This document shows positions 1-7,839 of a stretch of DNA of 64,000 bases, one piece after another; positions within the stretch are counted from its first letter, which is position 1, and the number at the start of each line of letters is the position of its first letter. A model generated the notes under the pieces. It was not told the DNA's origin. It was given only the letters and a program-made list of their open reading frames with translations, and did no database searches. The DNA lies in contig NZ_LOKX01000023.1 in the NCBI RefSeq assembly GCF_002211285.1, positions 310,001 through 374,000 on the forward strand, in the 5' to 3' direction. A program made the translations under genes and the position numbers. Origin of the DNA: Rhizobium sp. R635. GTDB taxonomy: Bacteria; Pseudomonadota; Alphaproteobacteria; Rhizobiales; Rhizobiaceae.

Positions 1-63
1 CGCACCGCCTTGAATGAGGACGGAAAGCTGCGCGACCGACATTGCGCCGAAAGATTTGCTCAT
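1..63 (-). CDS. possible start of a gene running off the left edge
   Basis: An open frame starts at an ATG at 63 on the minus strand and runs off the window; its first residues read MSKSFGAMSVAQLSVLIQ. Only 21 codons are visible and no strong ribosome binding site precedes it, so it may be a chance frame. No function can be assigned. Confidence 0.25.
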   Translation of the reverse strand, partial: MSKSFGAMSVAQLSVLIQGGA

Positions 64-301
64 GGGACGATCCAGAAGAAAGACGATCCACTCGACTACC
101 CCGGATCATTCCGGCGAGCCAGAGGTTCACGATATTTTGCATTTATTAGGACGATTTTTTGAACACTGAGTTTGCAGATTGCCCCTTCAATTGCCACGAT
201 CGAAGACACACATGCTGCTCGCGTGTGGAGTGGGATTCGGCATGAGGGTGAGACTTTGCTCTTTGAGAACCGCTCCGCATGCGTTGCAGGAGTAAACTAA
301 A

Positions 302-616
302 ATGTCAGATTGTGAAACTTTAAGCCGCCGCCAGGATATGGTCACCCTTCACGTGAAAGAGGATGAAACCATCGGCCTGGGCGAGCGCGACTATGCGGAA
401 CATGTCAGCGCCCAGAAACTTTCGGGCTTCGAACGTCTTGTCGTGGTCGGGGCACTTGTCGTCTTGAGCTTTGCAGGTTTCGCTGCATACTCGTCGAGCG
501 ATACCGATCCGATGACGACATCGGCCATTGCGGCTGCACCAGGCGACAGCACGCCGCATCATCAGCCTTACGGCCATTGCCGTGACAGCAGCCCCTACGC
601 TGAAAGGGTTTGCTGA
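302..616 (+). CDS. small single-pass membrane protein, unknown
   Basis: A 104-residue protein of unknown function. A good ribosome binding site (CAGGAG) lies 9 bases before the ATG. The first 42 residues are polar and charged. One hydrophobic segment follows at about residues 45-63 (LVVVGALVVLSFAGFAAY). The tail is rich in Ser, His and Pro and ends with two Cys residues. This fits a single-pass inner-membrane protein. The next gene, DUF1810, lies 103 bases downstream on the same strand, separated by competing hairpins at 632-672. No family was recognised. Confidence 0.55.
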   Translation: MSDCETLSRRQDMVTLHVKEDETIGLGERDYAEHVSAQKLSGFERLVVVGALVVLSFAGFAAYSSSDTDPMTTSAIAAAPGDSTPHHQPYGHCRDSSPYAERVC

Positions 617-631
617 TAGGAGAGCCAGCTC

Positions 632-672
632 GCCGGGCAATCGGTTTGCCCGGCAAAACCAGTTTGCCGGGC
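632..672 (+). repeat. three alternating palindromic blocks forming competing hairpins
   Basis: Block 632-640 (GCCGGGCAA) can pair with 646-654. The overlapping block 648-657 (GCCCGGCAAA) can pair with 663-672. The middle block can therefore form only one of the two stems at a time; each loop is 5 bases. It lies between a stop at 616 and a start at 720. No U-run follows, so it is not a classical terminator. Confidence 0.55.
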
Positions 673-719
673 ATGGAGACCTTGGCCCTGGATGCATTGA
701 TGCAGAAAGGAAAAGGACC

Positions 720-1157
720 ATGGCCGGTGATGTCGATTACAATCTCCACCGCTTTATCGACGCGCAGAACGGCGTCTACGAAAAAGCGCTTGCGGAGCTG
801 AGAGCCGGACGCAAGACCTCTCATTGGATGTGGTTCATCTTCCCGCAAATATCAGGTCTCGGCACCTCTCTGATGGCCGAAAAATATGCGATCCGCTCAG
901 CCGAGGAAGCCGCTGCCTATCTCGCCGATCCCATTCTCTCCAGCCGGCTATCTCGCTGTGTCGAAGCGATCCTGTCCGTCAACGGCCGGACCGCGCACGA
1001 GATCCTCGGCTCGCCCGACGATCTGAAACTCCGCTCTTCAATGACCTTGTTTGCCGCGATCAGCGACCATGGCTCGCCCTTCCACCGGGTAATCGAGCAT
1101 TTCTATCAGGGGAAATTCGATGAGCGGACAATGGAAATCCTCAGCGCCGGCGACTAG
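720..1157 (+). CDS. DUF1810 family protein
   Basis: A 145-residue protein of the DUF1810 family, a small soluble domain of unknown function. Recognition rests on the family-like stretch DYNLHRFIDAQ near the N terminus, the motif SHWMWFIFPQI near residue 40 and LGSPDDLKLRSSMTLFA in the second half. The frame is open from 528, but the ATG at 720 follows AGAAAGGAAAAGG and gives the usual family length. The extended version would run through the palindromic blocks at 632-672. Nothing nearby suggests its biochemical role. Confidence 0.85.
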   Translation: MAGDVDYNLHRFIDAQNGVYEKALAELRAGRKTSHWMWFIFPQISGLGTSLMAEKYAIRSAEEAAAYLADPILSSRLSRCVEAILSVNGRTAHEILGSPDDLKLRSSMTLFAAISDHGSPFHRVIEHFYQGKFDERTMEILSAGD

Positions 1158-1194
1158 AGACCAGCGCAACTTCCATACCTTTGCTTGACGTGCT

Positions 1195-1383
1195 TTAGCG
1201 GCCCGGCCTGCTTTCTAGCGCGGCGATTTCCTCTGAAATCTCACTCAGACGCTGGCGCAGATCGCTGTCGGTGCCGTCATCCACCTCTTCTTCGCCGAAG
1301 CAATAGCGCGCGTCGTGGAGCTCCAGCTTGGCTTCGAGTTCCGCGCGTTTGGCATACAGGCGCTTGAGATAGACATAGTTCAT
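1195..1383 (-). CDS. small coiled-coil protein, unknown
   Basis: A 62-residue, highly charged protein. The ATG at 1383 has a strong ribosome binding site (GGAGG, 8-base spacing), which supports a real gene. The sequence is rich in Leu, Glu, Arg and Ala with heptad-like spacing (RLYAKRAELEAKLELHDARY, then LRQRLSEISEEIAALE), so two helices or a short coiled coil are likely. It resembles small conserved rhizobial hypotheticals, but no function is known to me. It is convergent with the DUF1810 gene. Confidence 0.6.
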   Translation of the reverse strand: MNYVYLKRLYAKRAELEAKLELHDARYCFGEEEVDDGTDSDLRQRLSEISEEIAALESRPGR

Positions 1384-1452
1384 CTCTCTGCCTCCACATC
1401 GCTCTCCCGTGACGGAAGAACGGCGCCCAAGCAGTAAGGTTCCCGAGACGGC

Positions 1453-2076
1453 TCAGGCGAAGGAAGCGATCGCCGCCCTGCAGGCCTTGGCGAAGTGGCC
1501 GCAGCAGCCGTCGGCGCCCATGGCCTGGCGGCTGACCCGCGCGCCTTCGAGGAGCAGTGTCAGCGTATCGGCAAGAAGCTGGGGTTCGCGCGCACCGGCC
1601 GCCGAACAGAGCGCGACCAGGCGATCGCGCTGCTCGGCCTTGTGCCGCTCGATCATCTCATGGGCGGGATGCCCCTCGCCCTTCAGTTCGATGGCGGCGT
1701 TGGCGAGATCGCAGCCGGCAGGCTCGCCGTTCAGACATTGCGCCCGCATCTCCACCCAGGCATCGAGCTGAGCACGGGGATTCCCGGGATACGCCGCCTC
1801 CAGATCGCGCCAGATCGCGCTCGCCTTTTCGGAGACGCGCCGCAGCGTTTCGCAGACCAGTTCGTCCTTCGAGCCGAAGTGCCGGTAGAGCGTCATCTTG
1901 TTGGTCAGGGCCGCGTCGGCGATGGCATCGACGCCGATGCCGCGAATGCCGCGCTCGCGGAAAAGCTCCAAAGCCGTCGAGACGATACGCTCCCGCGGCG
2001 GGATGCGATCTTCGGGAACGGCTGCGGTAATTTCATTCGAAGCTTCGGATTTTTTTGCGGACGAAGTCCTTGACAT
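1453..2076 (-). CDS. TetR/AcrR family transcriptional regulator
   Basis: A 207-residue TetR-type repressor. The N-terminal helix-turn-helix domain is clear: RIVSTALELFRERGIRGIGV followed by the recognition-helix region LTNKMTLYRHFGSKDEL. The C-terminal half is a ligand-binding domain with several Cys residues, including a CC pair near the end. The ATG at 2076 is preferred to an upstream in-frame TTG. Two palindromic candidate operators lie just upstream at 2081-2096 and 2106-2121, in the gap shared with a divergent 71-residue gene, so it probably represses itself and that gene. The ligand is unknown. Confidence 0.9.
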   Translation of the reverse strand: MSRTSSAKKSEASNEITAAVPEDRIPPRERIVSTALELFRERGIRGIGVDAIADAALTNKMTLYRHFGSKDELVCETLRRVSEKASAIWRDLEAAYPGNPRAQLDAWVEMRAQCLNGEPAGCDLANAAIELKGEGHPAHEMIERHKAEQRDRLVALCSAAGAREPQLLADTLTLLLEGARVSRQAMGADGCCGHFAKACRAAIASFA

Positions 2077-2080
2077 CAAT

Positions 2081-2121
2081 GTGACCGATCGGTAACAACT
2101 GTATTGTTACTTACCGGTAAC
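2081..2121. promoter_or_regulatory. pair of palindromic candidate TetR operators
   Basis: Two dyads lie 9 bases apart in the divergent promoter region: GTGACCGATCGGTAAC at 2081-2096 and GTTACTTACCGGTAAC at 2106-2121. Both end in GTAAC-type arms. Their position beside a TetR gene suggests autoregulation; this is inference from symmetry and location. Confidence 0.55.
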
Positions 2122-2203
2122 ACCACACACCGCGAAAGTCAATGCCGAGGGTATGGCGGCGGATGTGGAACACGGGCGACCGCCCACGAAAGGAGGACAA
2201 GCC

Positions 2204-2419
2204 ATGAGAAAGACCAGAGACGACCTGACGATATCCGAAGCCCTTCGCGACCCCCTGATCGCCATGGTATTGCGCGCCGACGGCGTGAAGCTTGAAGACT
2301 TCAAGCAACTCCTGGAGACGGCCGCGGGTAAGCGCGAGCCGCGCCCGACGCCGGTGGGCAAGATGATCGGAGCGCTTGCGGGCCGCGCCAATCTACCGGC
2401 CATGCCCTGCTTCGGCTGA
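2204..2419 (+). CDS. small conserved-looking protein, unknown
   Basis: A 71-residue soluble protein. The ATG at 2204 follows an excellent ribosome binding site (AAAGGAGG), so this start is preferred over the in-frame ATG at 2153. The sequence begins MRKTRDDLTISEALRDPLIA and ends in a Gly/Pro-rich tail. The phrase ALRDPLIAMVLRADGV is typical of short rhizobial hypotheticals of unknown role. It is divergent from the TetR gene and shares its palindromic operator region, so it may belong to that regulon. Confidence 0.65.
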   Translation: MRKTRDDLTISEALRDPLIAMVLRADGVKLEDFKQLLETAAGKREPRPTPVGKMIGALAGRANLPAMPCFG

Positions 2420-2475
2420 TCAGACCACCTGAACATTTCGGGGGATCTCTCCCTGCCCCCGGTCAGGGGCTGCCG

Positions 2476-3006
2476 TCATAAAGAGGCGGCGGCCCTTGCC
2501 GCTTGATCGTAATGGCCGGAAAGCGCCCTGAGTGTGGCCGCCACCGCCGATGTCGTAGCCGGATCGAGCCCCAGCCCTTTCATCGATTCCACCAGCAGCG
2601 CTTCGCGCACCGTCCGGTATTTCAGACAGGTTTCAAAACCTTTGTCCGTGGCGGTGATCAGTTTCTCCTTGCCCGCCCGCGCGCTTTTCACGAGACCGCG
2701 CTTTTCCAGCTTCTTGAGCGCATAAATCACCAGATGCGTATCCTCGACGCCGAGAACGCTGCAGAGATCGCCGAGCCGCTTCGGCCGCTGCCGGTGCGCC
2801 ACCGAATGCAGCACCAGCACGTCGATCGCAGCACAGCCGGGCTCGCCCGCCGCCGTCATGCAGCGCACCATCCAGCGATCGAAGGCATTGCCGGCCAGAA
2901 TGAGGCCGAATTCCAGCTCCGAAAGAGCGGGAAGCGCGCCGTCGGCCAGATGTGCGGAAGAGACGATCGGTCCGATTTCCTGTTGTCTTCCGCGCCGATC
3001 TGCCAT
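2476..3006 (-). CDS. winged-helix (MarR-like) transcriptional regulator
   Basis: A 176-residue winged-helix DNA-binding protein. The motif RPKRLGDLCSVLGVEDTHLV followed by IYALKKLEKRGLVKSARAGKEK is a MarR-type recognition helix and wing, and TATDKGFETCLKYR continues it. The ATG at 3006 has GGAGG at 6-base spacing; an upstream TTG would abut it. The gene is divergent from the hydantoinase/oxoprolinase gene, and a 26-base dyad lies between them, so it is probably the local regulator. The effector is unknown; a hydantoin, oxoproline or related lactam is an inference from the neighbour. Confidence 0.85.
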   Translation of the reverse strand: MADRRGRQQEIGPIVSSAHLADGALPALSELEFGLILAGNAFDRWMVRCMTAAGEPGCAAIDVLVLHSVAHRQRPKRLGDLCSVLGVEDTHLVIYALKKLEKRGLVKSARAGKEKLITATDKGFETCLKYRTVREALLVESMKGLGLDPATTSAVAATLRALSGHYDQAARAAASL

Positions 3007-3037
3007 GTCCAACCTCCAGCTTTCGAGAGAGAAAACG

Positions 3038-3063
3038 TTGACATTTTATCGATAAATCGTCAA
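3038..3063. promoter_or_regulatory. 26-base dyad, candidate operator
   Basis: The sequence reads TTGAC, two bases, TTTATCGATAAA, two bases, GTCAA. It contains a perfect 12-base core palindrome at 3045-3056. It lies between the divergent winged-helix regulator and the hydantoinase gene and overlaps a TTGACA -35-like hexamer, as expected of a repressor site. Confidence 0.65.
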
Positions 3064-3093
3064 TAAATTTTCAGTTCAACAGGAGGCCGGACG

Positions 3094-6000
3094 ATGAGCG
3101 CGCAGTGGGATTTCTGGATCGATCGCGGCGGCACCTTCACCGATATCGTCGCCCGGCGGCCTGACGGTTCGCTCCTCGCCCACAAACTGCTCTCGGAAAA
3201 TCCGGAAGCCTATCGCGATCCCGCCGTGCACGGCATTCGTGAACTCCTCGGCCTGAAGCCTGACGAAGCGATCCCCTCCGATCGCATCGGCGCGGTGAAG
3301 ATGGGAACGACGGTCGCCACCAACGCGCTTCTGGAACGCAAGGGCGACCCCACCCTGCTGGTGACGACGAAGGGTTTCCGCGATGCGCTGGAGATCGGCT
3401 ACCAGGCCCGCGCCGATATCTTCGCCAAGAAGATCGTCAAGCCGGAGCTGCTTTATGCCGATGTCATCGAGGCCGATGAGCGCGTGCTGGCGGATGGCAC
3501 GGTGGAACATTCGCTTGACGAGGATGGCCTGCGACAAGCGCTTGAAGCCGCCTATGCCGAGGGCCTGCGCGCCGTCGCCATCGTCTTCATGCATGCCTAC
3601 CGCTATCCCGAGCACGAGCAGCGGGCGGCCGCCATCGCGCGCGCGATCGGCTTCACGCAGATATCTCCTTCGCATGTCGTTTCGCCGCTGATCAAGCTCG
3701 TCGGACGCGGCGACACCGCCGTCGTCGACGCCTATCTGTCTCCGGTTCTCCGGCGCTATGTCGATCAGGTCGCGGCCGAACTCGGCGCTGGCGACGGGCA
3801 AGGCCCGAAGCTGATGTTCATGCAATCCTCCGGCGGGCTGACCGATGCGCACCTCTTCCAGGGTAAGGACGCGATCCTTTCCGGCCCCGCCGGCGGCGTG
3901 GTCGGCGCGGTCGAAGTCTCGCACATTGCCGGTTTCAACCGAATGATCGGCTTCGACATGGGCGGCACCTCGACCGACGTTTCGCATTACGACGGTGAAT
4001 TGGAACGCGCTTTCGAGACGGAGGTTGCCGGCGTGCGCATGCGCGCGCCGATGATGAAAATCCACACCGTCGCAGCCGGCGGCGGCTCTATCCTGAGCTA
4101 TGACGGCTCACGCTTCCGCGTCGGCCCGGAATCGGCCGGCGCCACGCCCGGCCCGAAATCCTATCGCCGCGGCGGCCCGCTCGCCGTGACCGACGCAAAC
4201 ATCATGACCGGCAAGCTGCTGCCCGAATTCTTCCCCGCAATCTTCGGGCCGGAGCAGGACCAGCCGCTCGATGCCGAGGCGGTGCATGCCGCCTTTGCCG
4301 AGATGGCGCAGACGATCGGCGGCACTAGGAGCGCGGAGAATGTCGCCGACGGCTTCCTCGCCATCGCCGTCGAAAACATGGCGAATGCCATCAAGAAGAT
4401 CTCCGTCCAGCGCGGTTATGACGTTTCCGACTATGCGCTCACCTGTTTCGGCGGCGCCGGCGGCCAGCATGCCTGCCTCGTCGCCGACAGCCTCGGCATG
4501 AAAACCGTGCTGATCCACCCCTTCTCCGGCATCCTCTCGGCCTATGGCATGGGGCTCGCCGATATCCGCGCGACGCGCCAGCGCGCGGTGCTGACGGAAC
4601 TCGCCGAGGCATTGACGACGATCGGCGGCATCAGGAGCGAACTCGAGCGGGAGGTCCGTGAGGAACTGACGCTGCAGGGCGTCGAGCCCGCCGATACGGA
4701 AATCGTCACCCGGCTGCATCTGCAATACAAAGGCACCGACACGGCCCTGCCTGTTACCTTCGGGCCGCAGGACGAGATGGCGCAAGCCTTCGCTCTCGCC
4801 CACAAGAAGCAGTTCGGCTTCATCTTCGAAGACCGGCCTGTTGTCGTCGACTCCATCGAAGTCGAGGGCATCGGCGGCGGCGCCGACATCAAGGAAACGG
4901 AAACAAAGGCGGAAGCCTTCCGGCCGGAAGCACTTCGTACCACCCGCTTCTATTCCGGCGGAGCATGGCATGAGGCCGGCATCTTCAAGCGCGATGCACT
5001 GAAACAAGGCGCCGTCCTCAAGGGTCCTGCCCTCATCATCGAACCGCACCAGACGATCGTCGTCGAGCCCGGCTGGCAGGCAAGGCTCACCGGTCTCGAC
5101 CATATCGTCCTTACCCGAGAGATCGCGCTTTCCCGCAACGCCGCGATCGGCACCAACGCCGATCCGGTCATGCTCGAAGTGTTCAACAATCTCTTCATGG
5201 CGATCGCCGAACAGATGGGCGTGACGCTGCAGAACACCGCCCATTCGGTCAATATCAAGGAGCGGCTCGATTTTTCCTGCGCCGTCTTCGACCGTACCGG
5301 CGCGCTCGTCGCCAATGCACCGCACATGCCGGTGCATCTCGGCTCGATGGACCGCTCCGTCGAAACCATCATCCGCCTGAACGAAGGCCGTATCCGCCCG
5401 GGTGACGTCTTCGCGCTCAACGCGCCATACAATGGCGGCACGCACCTGCCCGACATCACGGTCGTCACTCCCGTCTTCGACGACGCGGGAGAGACCATCC
5501 TGTTTTACGTCGCCTCGCGCGGCCATCACGCCGATATCGGCGGCAAGGCGCCGGGCTCGATGACGCCGCGGGCGACCAAGGTCGACGAGGAAGGCGTGCT
5601 GATCGATAATTTCCTCCTGGTCGATAAAGGACGTTTCCGCGAAGCCGAGTTCGCGGCCATGCTGAAGGACCACCCCTACCCTGCCCGCAACCCGGGCCAG
5701 AACCTTGCCGACGTCAAGGCGCAGATCGCCGCCAACGAAAAGGGCGTGCAGGAGCTGCGCAAGATGGTTTCTCATTTCGGGCTCGACGTCGTCGAAGCCT
5801 ATATGGGCCATGTGCAGGACAATGCCGAGGAGAGCGTCCGCAGGGTGATCGCCCGCCTCAGCGACAGCGAATTCACCTATCCCACAGACCAGGGCGCTGT
5901 CATCAAGGTGAAGATCACCGTCGACAGGAAGGCGCGTGAGGCGACGGTCGATTTCACCGGCACGAGCGCGCAGCAGCCGACCAATTTCAATGCGCCGGAA

Positions 6001-6702
6001 CCGGTGACGCGTGCCGCCGTGCTCTATGTCTTCCGCGTCATGGTCGAGCAGCCGATTCCGATGAATGCCGGCTGCCTGCGGCCGATCCGGATCATCGTGC
6101 CGGAGGGTTCGATGCTGCGCCCGGCCTATCCGGCCGCCGTCGTCGCCGGCAATGTCGAGACCAGCCAGCATGTGACGAATGCGTTGTTCGGGGCGCTCGG
6201 CACGCTGGCGGCAGCGCAGGGCTCGATGAACAACCTGACCTTCGGCAATGCCACCTACCAATATTACGAGACGATCTGCGCCGGCGGCCCCGCCGGCCTG
6301 CTGAACGACGGCACCGGCTTCAGCGGCGCCGATGGCGTGCACACGCATATGACCAATTCGCGCCTGACCGACCCGGAGGTGCTGGAATTCCGGTTTCCCG
6401 TCGTGCTAGAAGATTTCCGCGTTCGTCGTGGCTCCGGCGGCAAGGGGCAATATAGCTCCGGCGGCGGAACCGAGCGGACGATCCGTTTTCGTGAGACGAT
6501 GGATTGCAGCATCCTCTCCTCGCATCGCGCGATCCGGCCTTTCGGCCTCTTCGGCGGGGAGGATGGTCAACTGGGGAAAACCGAGATCCGTCGGGCGGAT
6601 GGCAAGGTCGAAAGGCTGGAAGGCTGCGATCAGGCAGTGCTCGCCGCCGGCGACGCCGTGATCGTTACGACGCCGACCGGCGGTGGCTACGGCAAACCCT
6701 AA
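3094..6702 (+). CDS. hydantoinase A/B fusion (5-oxoprolinase family)
   Basis: A 1202-residue ATP-dependent cyclic amidohydrolase of the HyuA-HyuB/5-oxoprolinase family. Members open hydantoins or 5-oxo-L-proline to linear amino-acid derivatives using ATP. The N-terminal A half (about residues 1-690) has the sugar-kinase-like ATP motifs RGGTFTDIVARR and GFDMGGTSTDVSHYDG. The C-terminal B half (about 690-1202) carries PHMPVHLGSMDRSVE, NAPYNGGTHLPD and ASRGHHADIGG. The length matches fused eukaryotic-type oxoprolinases rather than the separate A and B subunits. AGGAGG precedes the ATG. It is divergent from a winged-helix regulator. The exact substrate cannot be read from sequence. Confidence 0.93.
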   Translation: MSAQWDFWIDRGGTFTDIVARRPDGSLLAHKLLSENPEAYRDPAVHGIRELLGLKPDEAIPSDRIGAVKMGTTVATNALLERKGDPTLLVTTKGFRDALEIGYQARADIFAKKIVKPELLYADVIEADERVLADGTVEHSLDEDGLRQALEAAYAEGLRAVAIVFMHAYRYPEHEQRAAAIARAIGFTQISPSHVVSPLIKLVGRGDTAVVDAYLSPVLRRYVDQVAAELGAGDGQGPKLMFMQSSGGLTDAHLFQGKDAILSGPAGGVVGAVEVSHIAGFNRMIGFDMGGTSTDVSHYDGELERAFETEVAGVRMRAPMMKIHTVAAGGGSILSYDGSRFRVGPESAGATPGPKSYRRGGPLAVTDANIMTGKLLPEFFPAIFGPEQDQPLDAEAVHAAFAEMAQTIGGTRSAENVADGFLAIAVENMANAIKKISVQRGYDVSDYALTCFGGAGGQHACLVADSLGMKTVLIHPFSGILSAYGMGLADIRATRQRAVLTELAEALTTIGGIRSELEREVREELTLQGVEPADTEIVTRLHLQYKGTDTALPVTFGPQDEMAQAFALAHKKQFGFIFEDRPVVVDSIEVEGIGGGADIKETETKAEAFRPEALRTTRFYSGGAWHEAGIFKRDALKQGAVLKGPALIIEPHQTIVVEPGWQARLTGLDHIVLTREIALSRNAAIGTNADPVMLEVFNNLFMAIAEQMGVTLQNTAHSVNIKERLDFSCAVFDRTGALVANAPHMPVHLGSMDRSVETIIRLNEGRIRPGDVFALNAPYNGGTHLPDITVVTPVFDDAGETILFYVASRGHHADIGGKAPGSMTPRATKVDEEGVLIDNFLLVDKGRFREAEFAAMLKDHPYPARNPGQNLADVKAQIAANEKGVQELRKMVSHFGLDVVEAYMGHVQDNAEESVRRVIARLSDSEFTYPTDQGAVIKVKITVDRKAREATVDFTGTSAQQPTNFNAPEPVTRAAVLYVFRVMVEQPIPMNAGCLRPIRIIVPEGSMLRPAYPAAVVAGNVETSQHVTNALFGALGTLAAAQGSMNNLTFGNATYQYYETICAGGPAGLLNDGTGFSGADGVHTHMTNSRLTDPEVLEFRFPVVLEDFRVRRGSGGKGQYSSGGGTERTIRFRETMDCSILSSHRAIRPFGLFGGEDGQLGKTEIRRADGKVERLEGCDQAVLAAGDAVIVTTPTGGGYGKP

Positions 6703-6789
6703 ACCACATCGAATCGAACTTCGTCAGGTGACGTGCTTTAGCTCCCTGTTTTCATGTCGTTCGGAACCGCCAATTCCGGGCGACATGTA

Positions 6790-7647
6790 TCAGAGGATCG
6801 GCTTGCCGCCCGTGACCGCGATTGTCGTGCCGGAGACATAGCTCGACAAGGGATCGGCCAGCATCACATAGGCTGTCGCAAGCTCGGCCGGCTGGCCCGG
6901 CCGCTTCATCGGCACCTGCTTGCCGAAATTGCTGACGCTGTCTTCGGGAAGCGTCGAAGGAATGAGCGGCGTCCAGATCGGCCCCGGCGCCACCGCATTG
7001 GCGCGGATGCCTTTCTCCGCCAAAAGCTGGGCGAGGCCGGCGGTGAAATTCTGGATCGCACCCTTGGTCGTCGCATAGGCAAGCAGCGTCGGGTTCGGAC
7101 TGTCCGAATTGATCGAAGCCGTATTGATGATGGCGCTGCCCGGCTTCATATGAGGAACGGCAGCCTTGGTCAGGTAGAACATCGCATGGATATTGACCTT
7201 GAAGGTCAGTTCCCATTCCTCATCGCTGATCTCATCGATGCTCTTGAAGCTCGCCTGATGGGCAGCGTTGTTGACGAGAATGTCGATGCCGCCGAATTCC
7301 CTAACCGCGGTTTCGACGATCTGCCGGCATAGAGCCGGATCCTGGATATCGCCGCTGACGAGAATGGCCTTACGTCCGGCCTGCTCGACGAGCCGCTTCG
7401 TCTCATCGGCGTCCTCATCCTCATCGAGATAGGAAATCACCAGATCGGCGCCTTCCCGGGCATAGGCAATCGCCACCGCCCGGCCGATGCCGCTGTCGCC
7501 GCCGGTAATGATCGCCCGCTTGCCTTTCAAGCGGTCGGAACCACGGTAGCTCTTCTCGCCGTGATCGGGAATGGGGTCCATCTGCGCGGTAAAACCCGGC
7601 ATTGGTTGCTTCTGGGATGGGAAAGGCGGCGTCGGATAATTCGTCAT
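6790..7647 (-). CDS. SDR family oxidoreductase (stress-type)
   Basis: A 285-residue short-chain dehydrogenase. The NAD(P)-binding motif TGGDSGIGR is near residue 50. The catalytic set follows: Asn in LVNNAAHQ, Ser in NTASINSD, and Tyr-x3-Lys in YATTKGAIQNF. The proline-rich N-terminal extension (about 40 residues) is typical of the YhdF/YghA-like subgroup, members of which are often stress-induced. Of two adjacent ATGs, the second (7647) sits better after GGAGG. A possible general-stress (EcfG-type) promoter lies directly upstream at 7671-7696. The substrate is unknown. Confidence 0.9.
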   Translation of the reverse strand: MTNYPTPPFPSQKQPMPGFTAQMDPIPDHGEKSYRGSDRLKGKRAIITGGDSGIGRAVAIAYAREGADLVISYLDEDEDADETKRLVEQAGRKAILVSGDIQDPALCRQIVETAVREFGGIDILVNNAAHQASFKSIDEISDEEWELTFKVNIHAMFYLTKAAVPHMKPGSAIINTASINSDSPNPTLLAYATTKGAIQNFTAGLAQLLAEKGIRANAVAPGPIWTPLIPSTLPEDSVSNFGKQVPMKRPGQPAELATAYVMLADPLSSYVSGTTIAVTGGKPIL

Positions 7648-7670
7648 CATGACCTCCTCGGTTGGGGGTC

Positions 7671-7696
7671 AAACTCAGGCTGCGGCTTGTTGTTCC
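7671..7696 (-). promoter_or_regulatory. candidate EcfG-type general stress promoter
   Basis: On the minus strand GGAAC (7696-7692) is followed after 17 bases by GTTT (7674-7671). This fits the alphaproteobacterial EcfG/RpoE2 pattern of GGAAC and a GTT-type -10 as I know it. It lies about 25 bases before the SDR start. The match is short, so experimental support would decide it. Confidence 0.5.
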
Positions 7697-7839
7697 AAGT
7701 TTATGGTGGAGTTGTTGCCGTGCAGTCGCCCCCTGACACGGTCCCGCTGTCACATCCGCCTTGCGATCACCCTACAAGATGTTGCGATTTGCCACAGCGA
7801 CCGCTATGCCATAGTAATGTAACATGATCGCAGTTTTTC

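Noticed and set aside
4108..6348. 746-residue open frame on the minus strand inside the hydantoinase gene
   Set aside because: It is exactly antisense to a well-supported gene, is rich in Arg, Asp and His without domains, and has no ribosome site. Long antisense frames are expected from the strong third-position GC bias.
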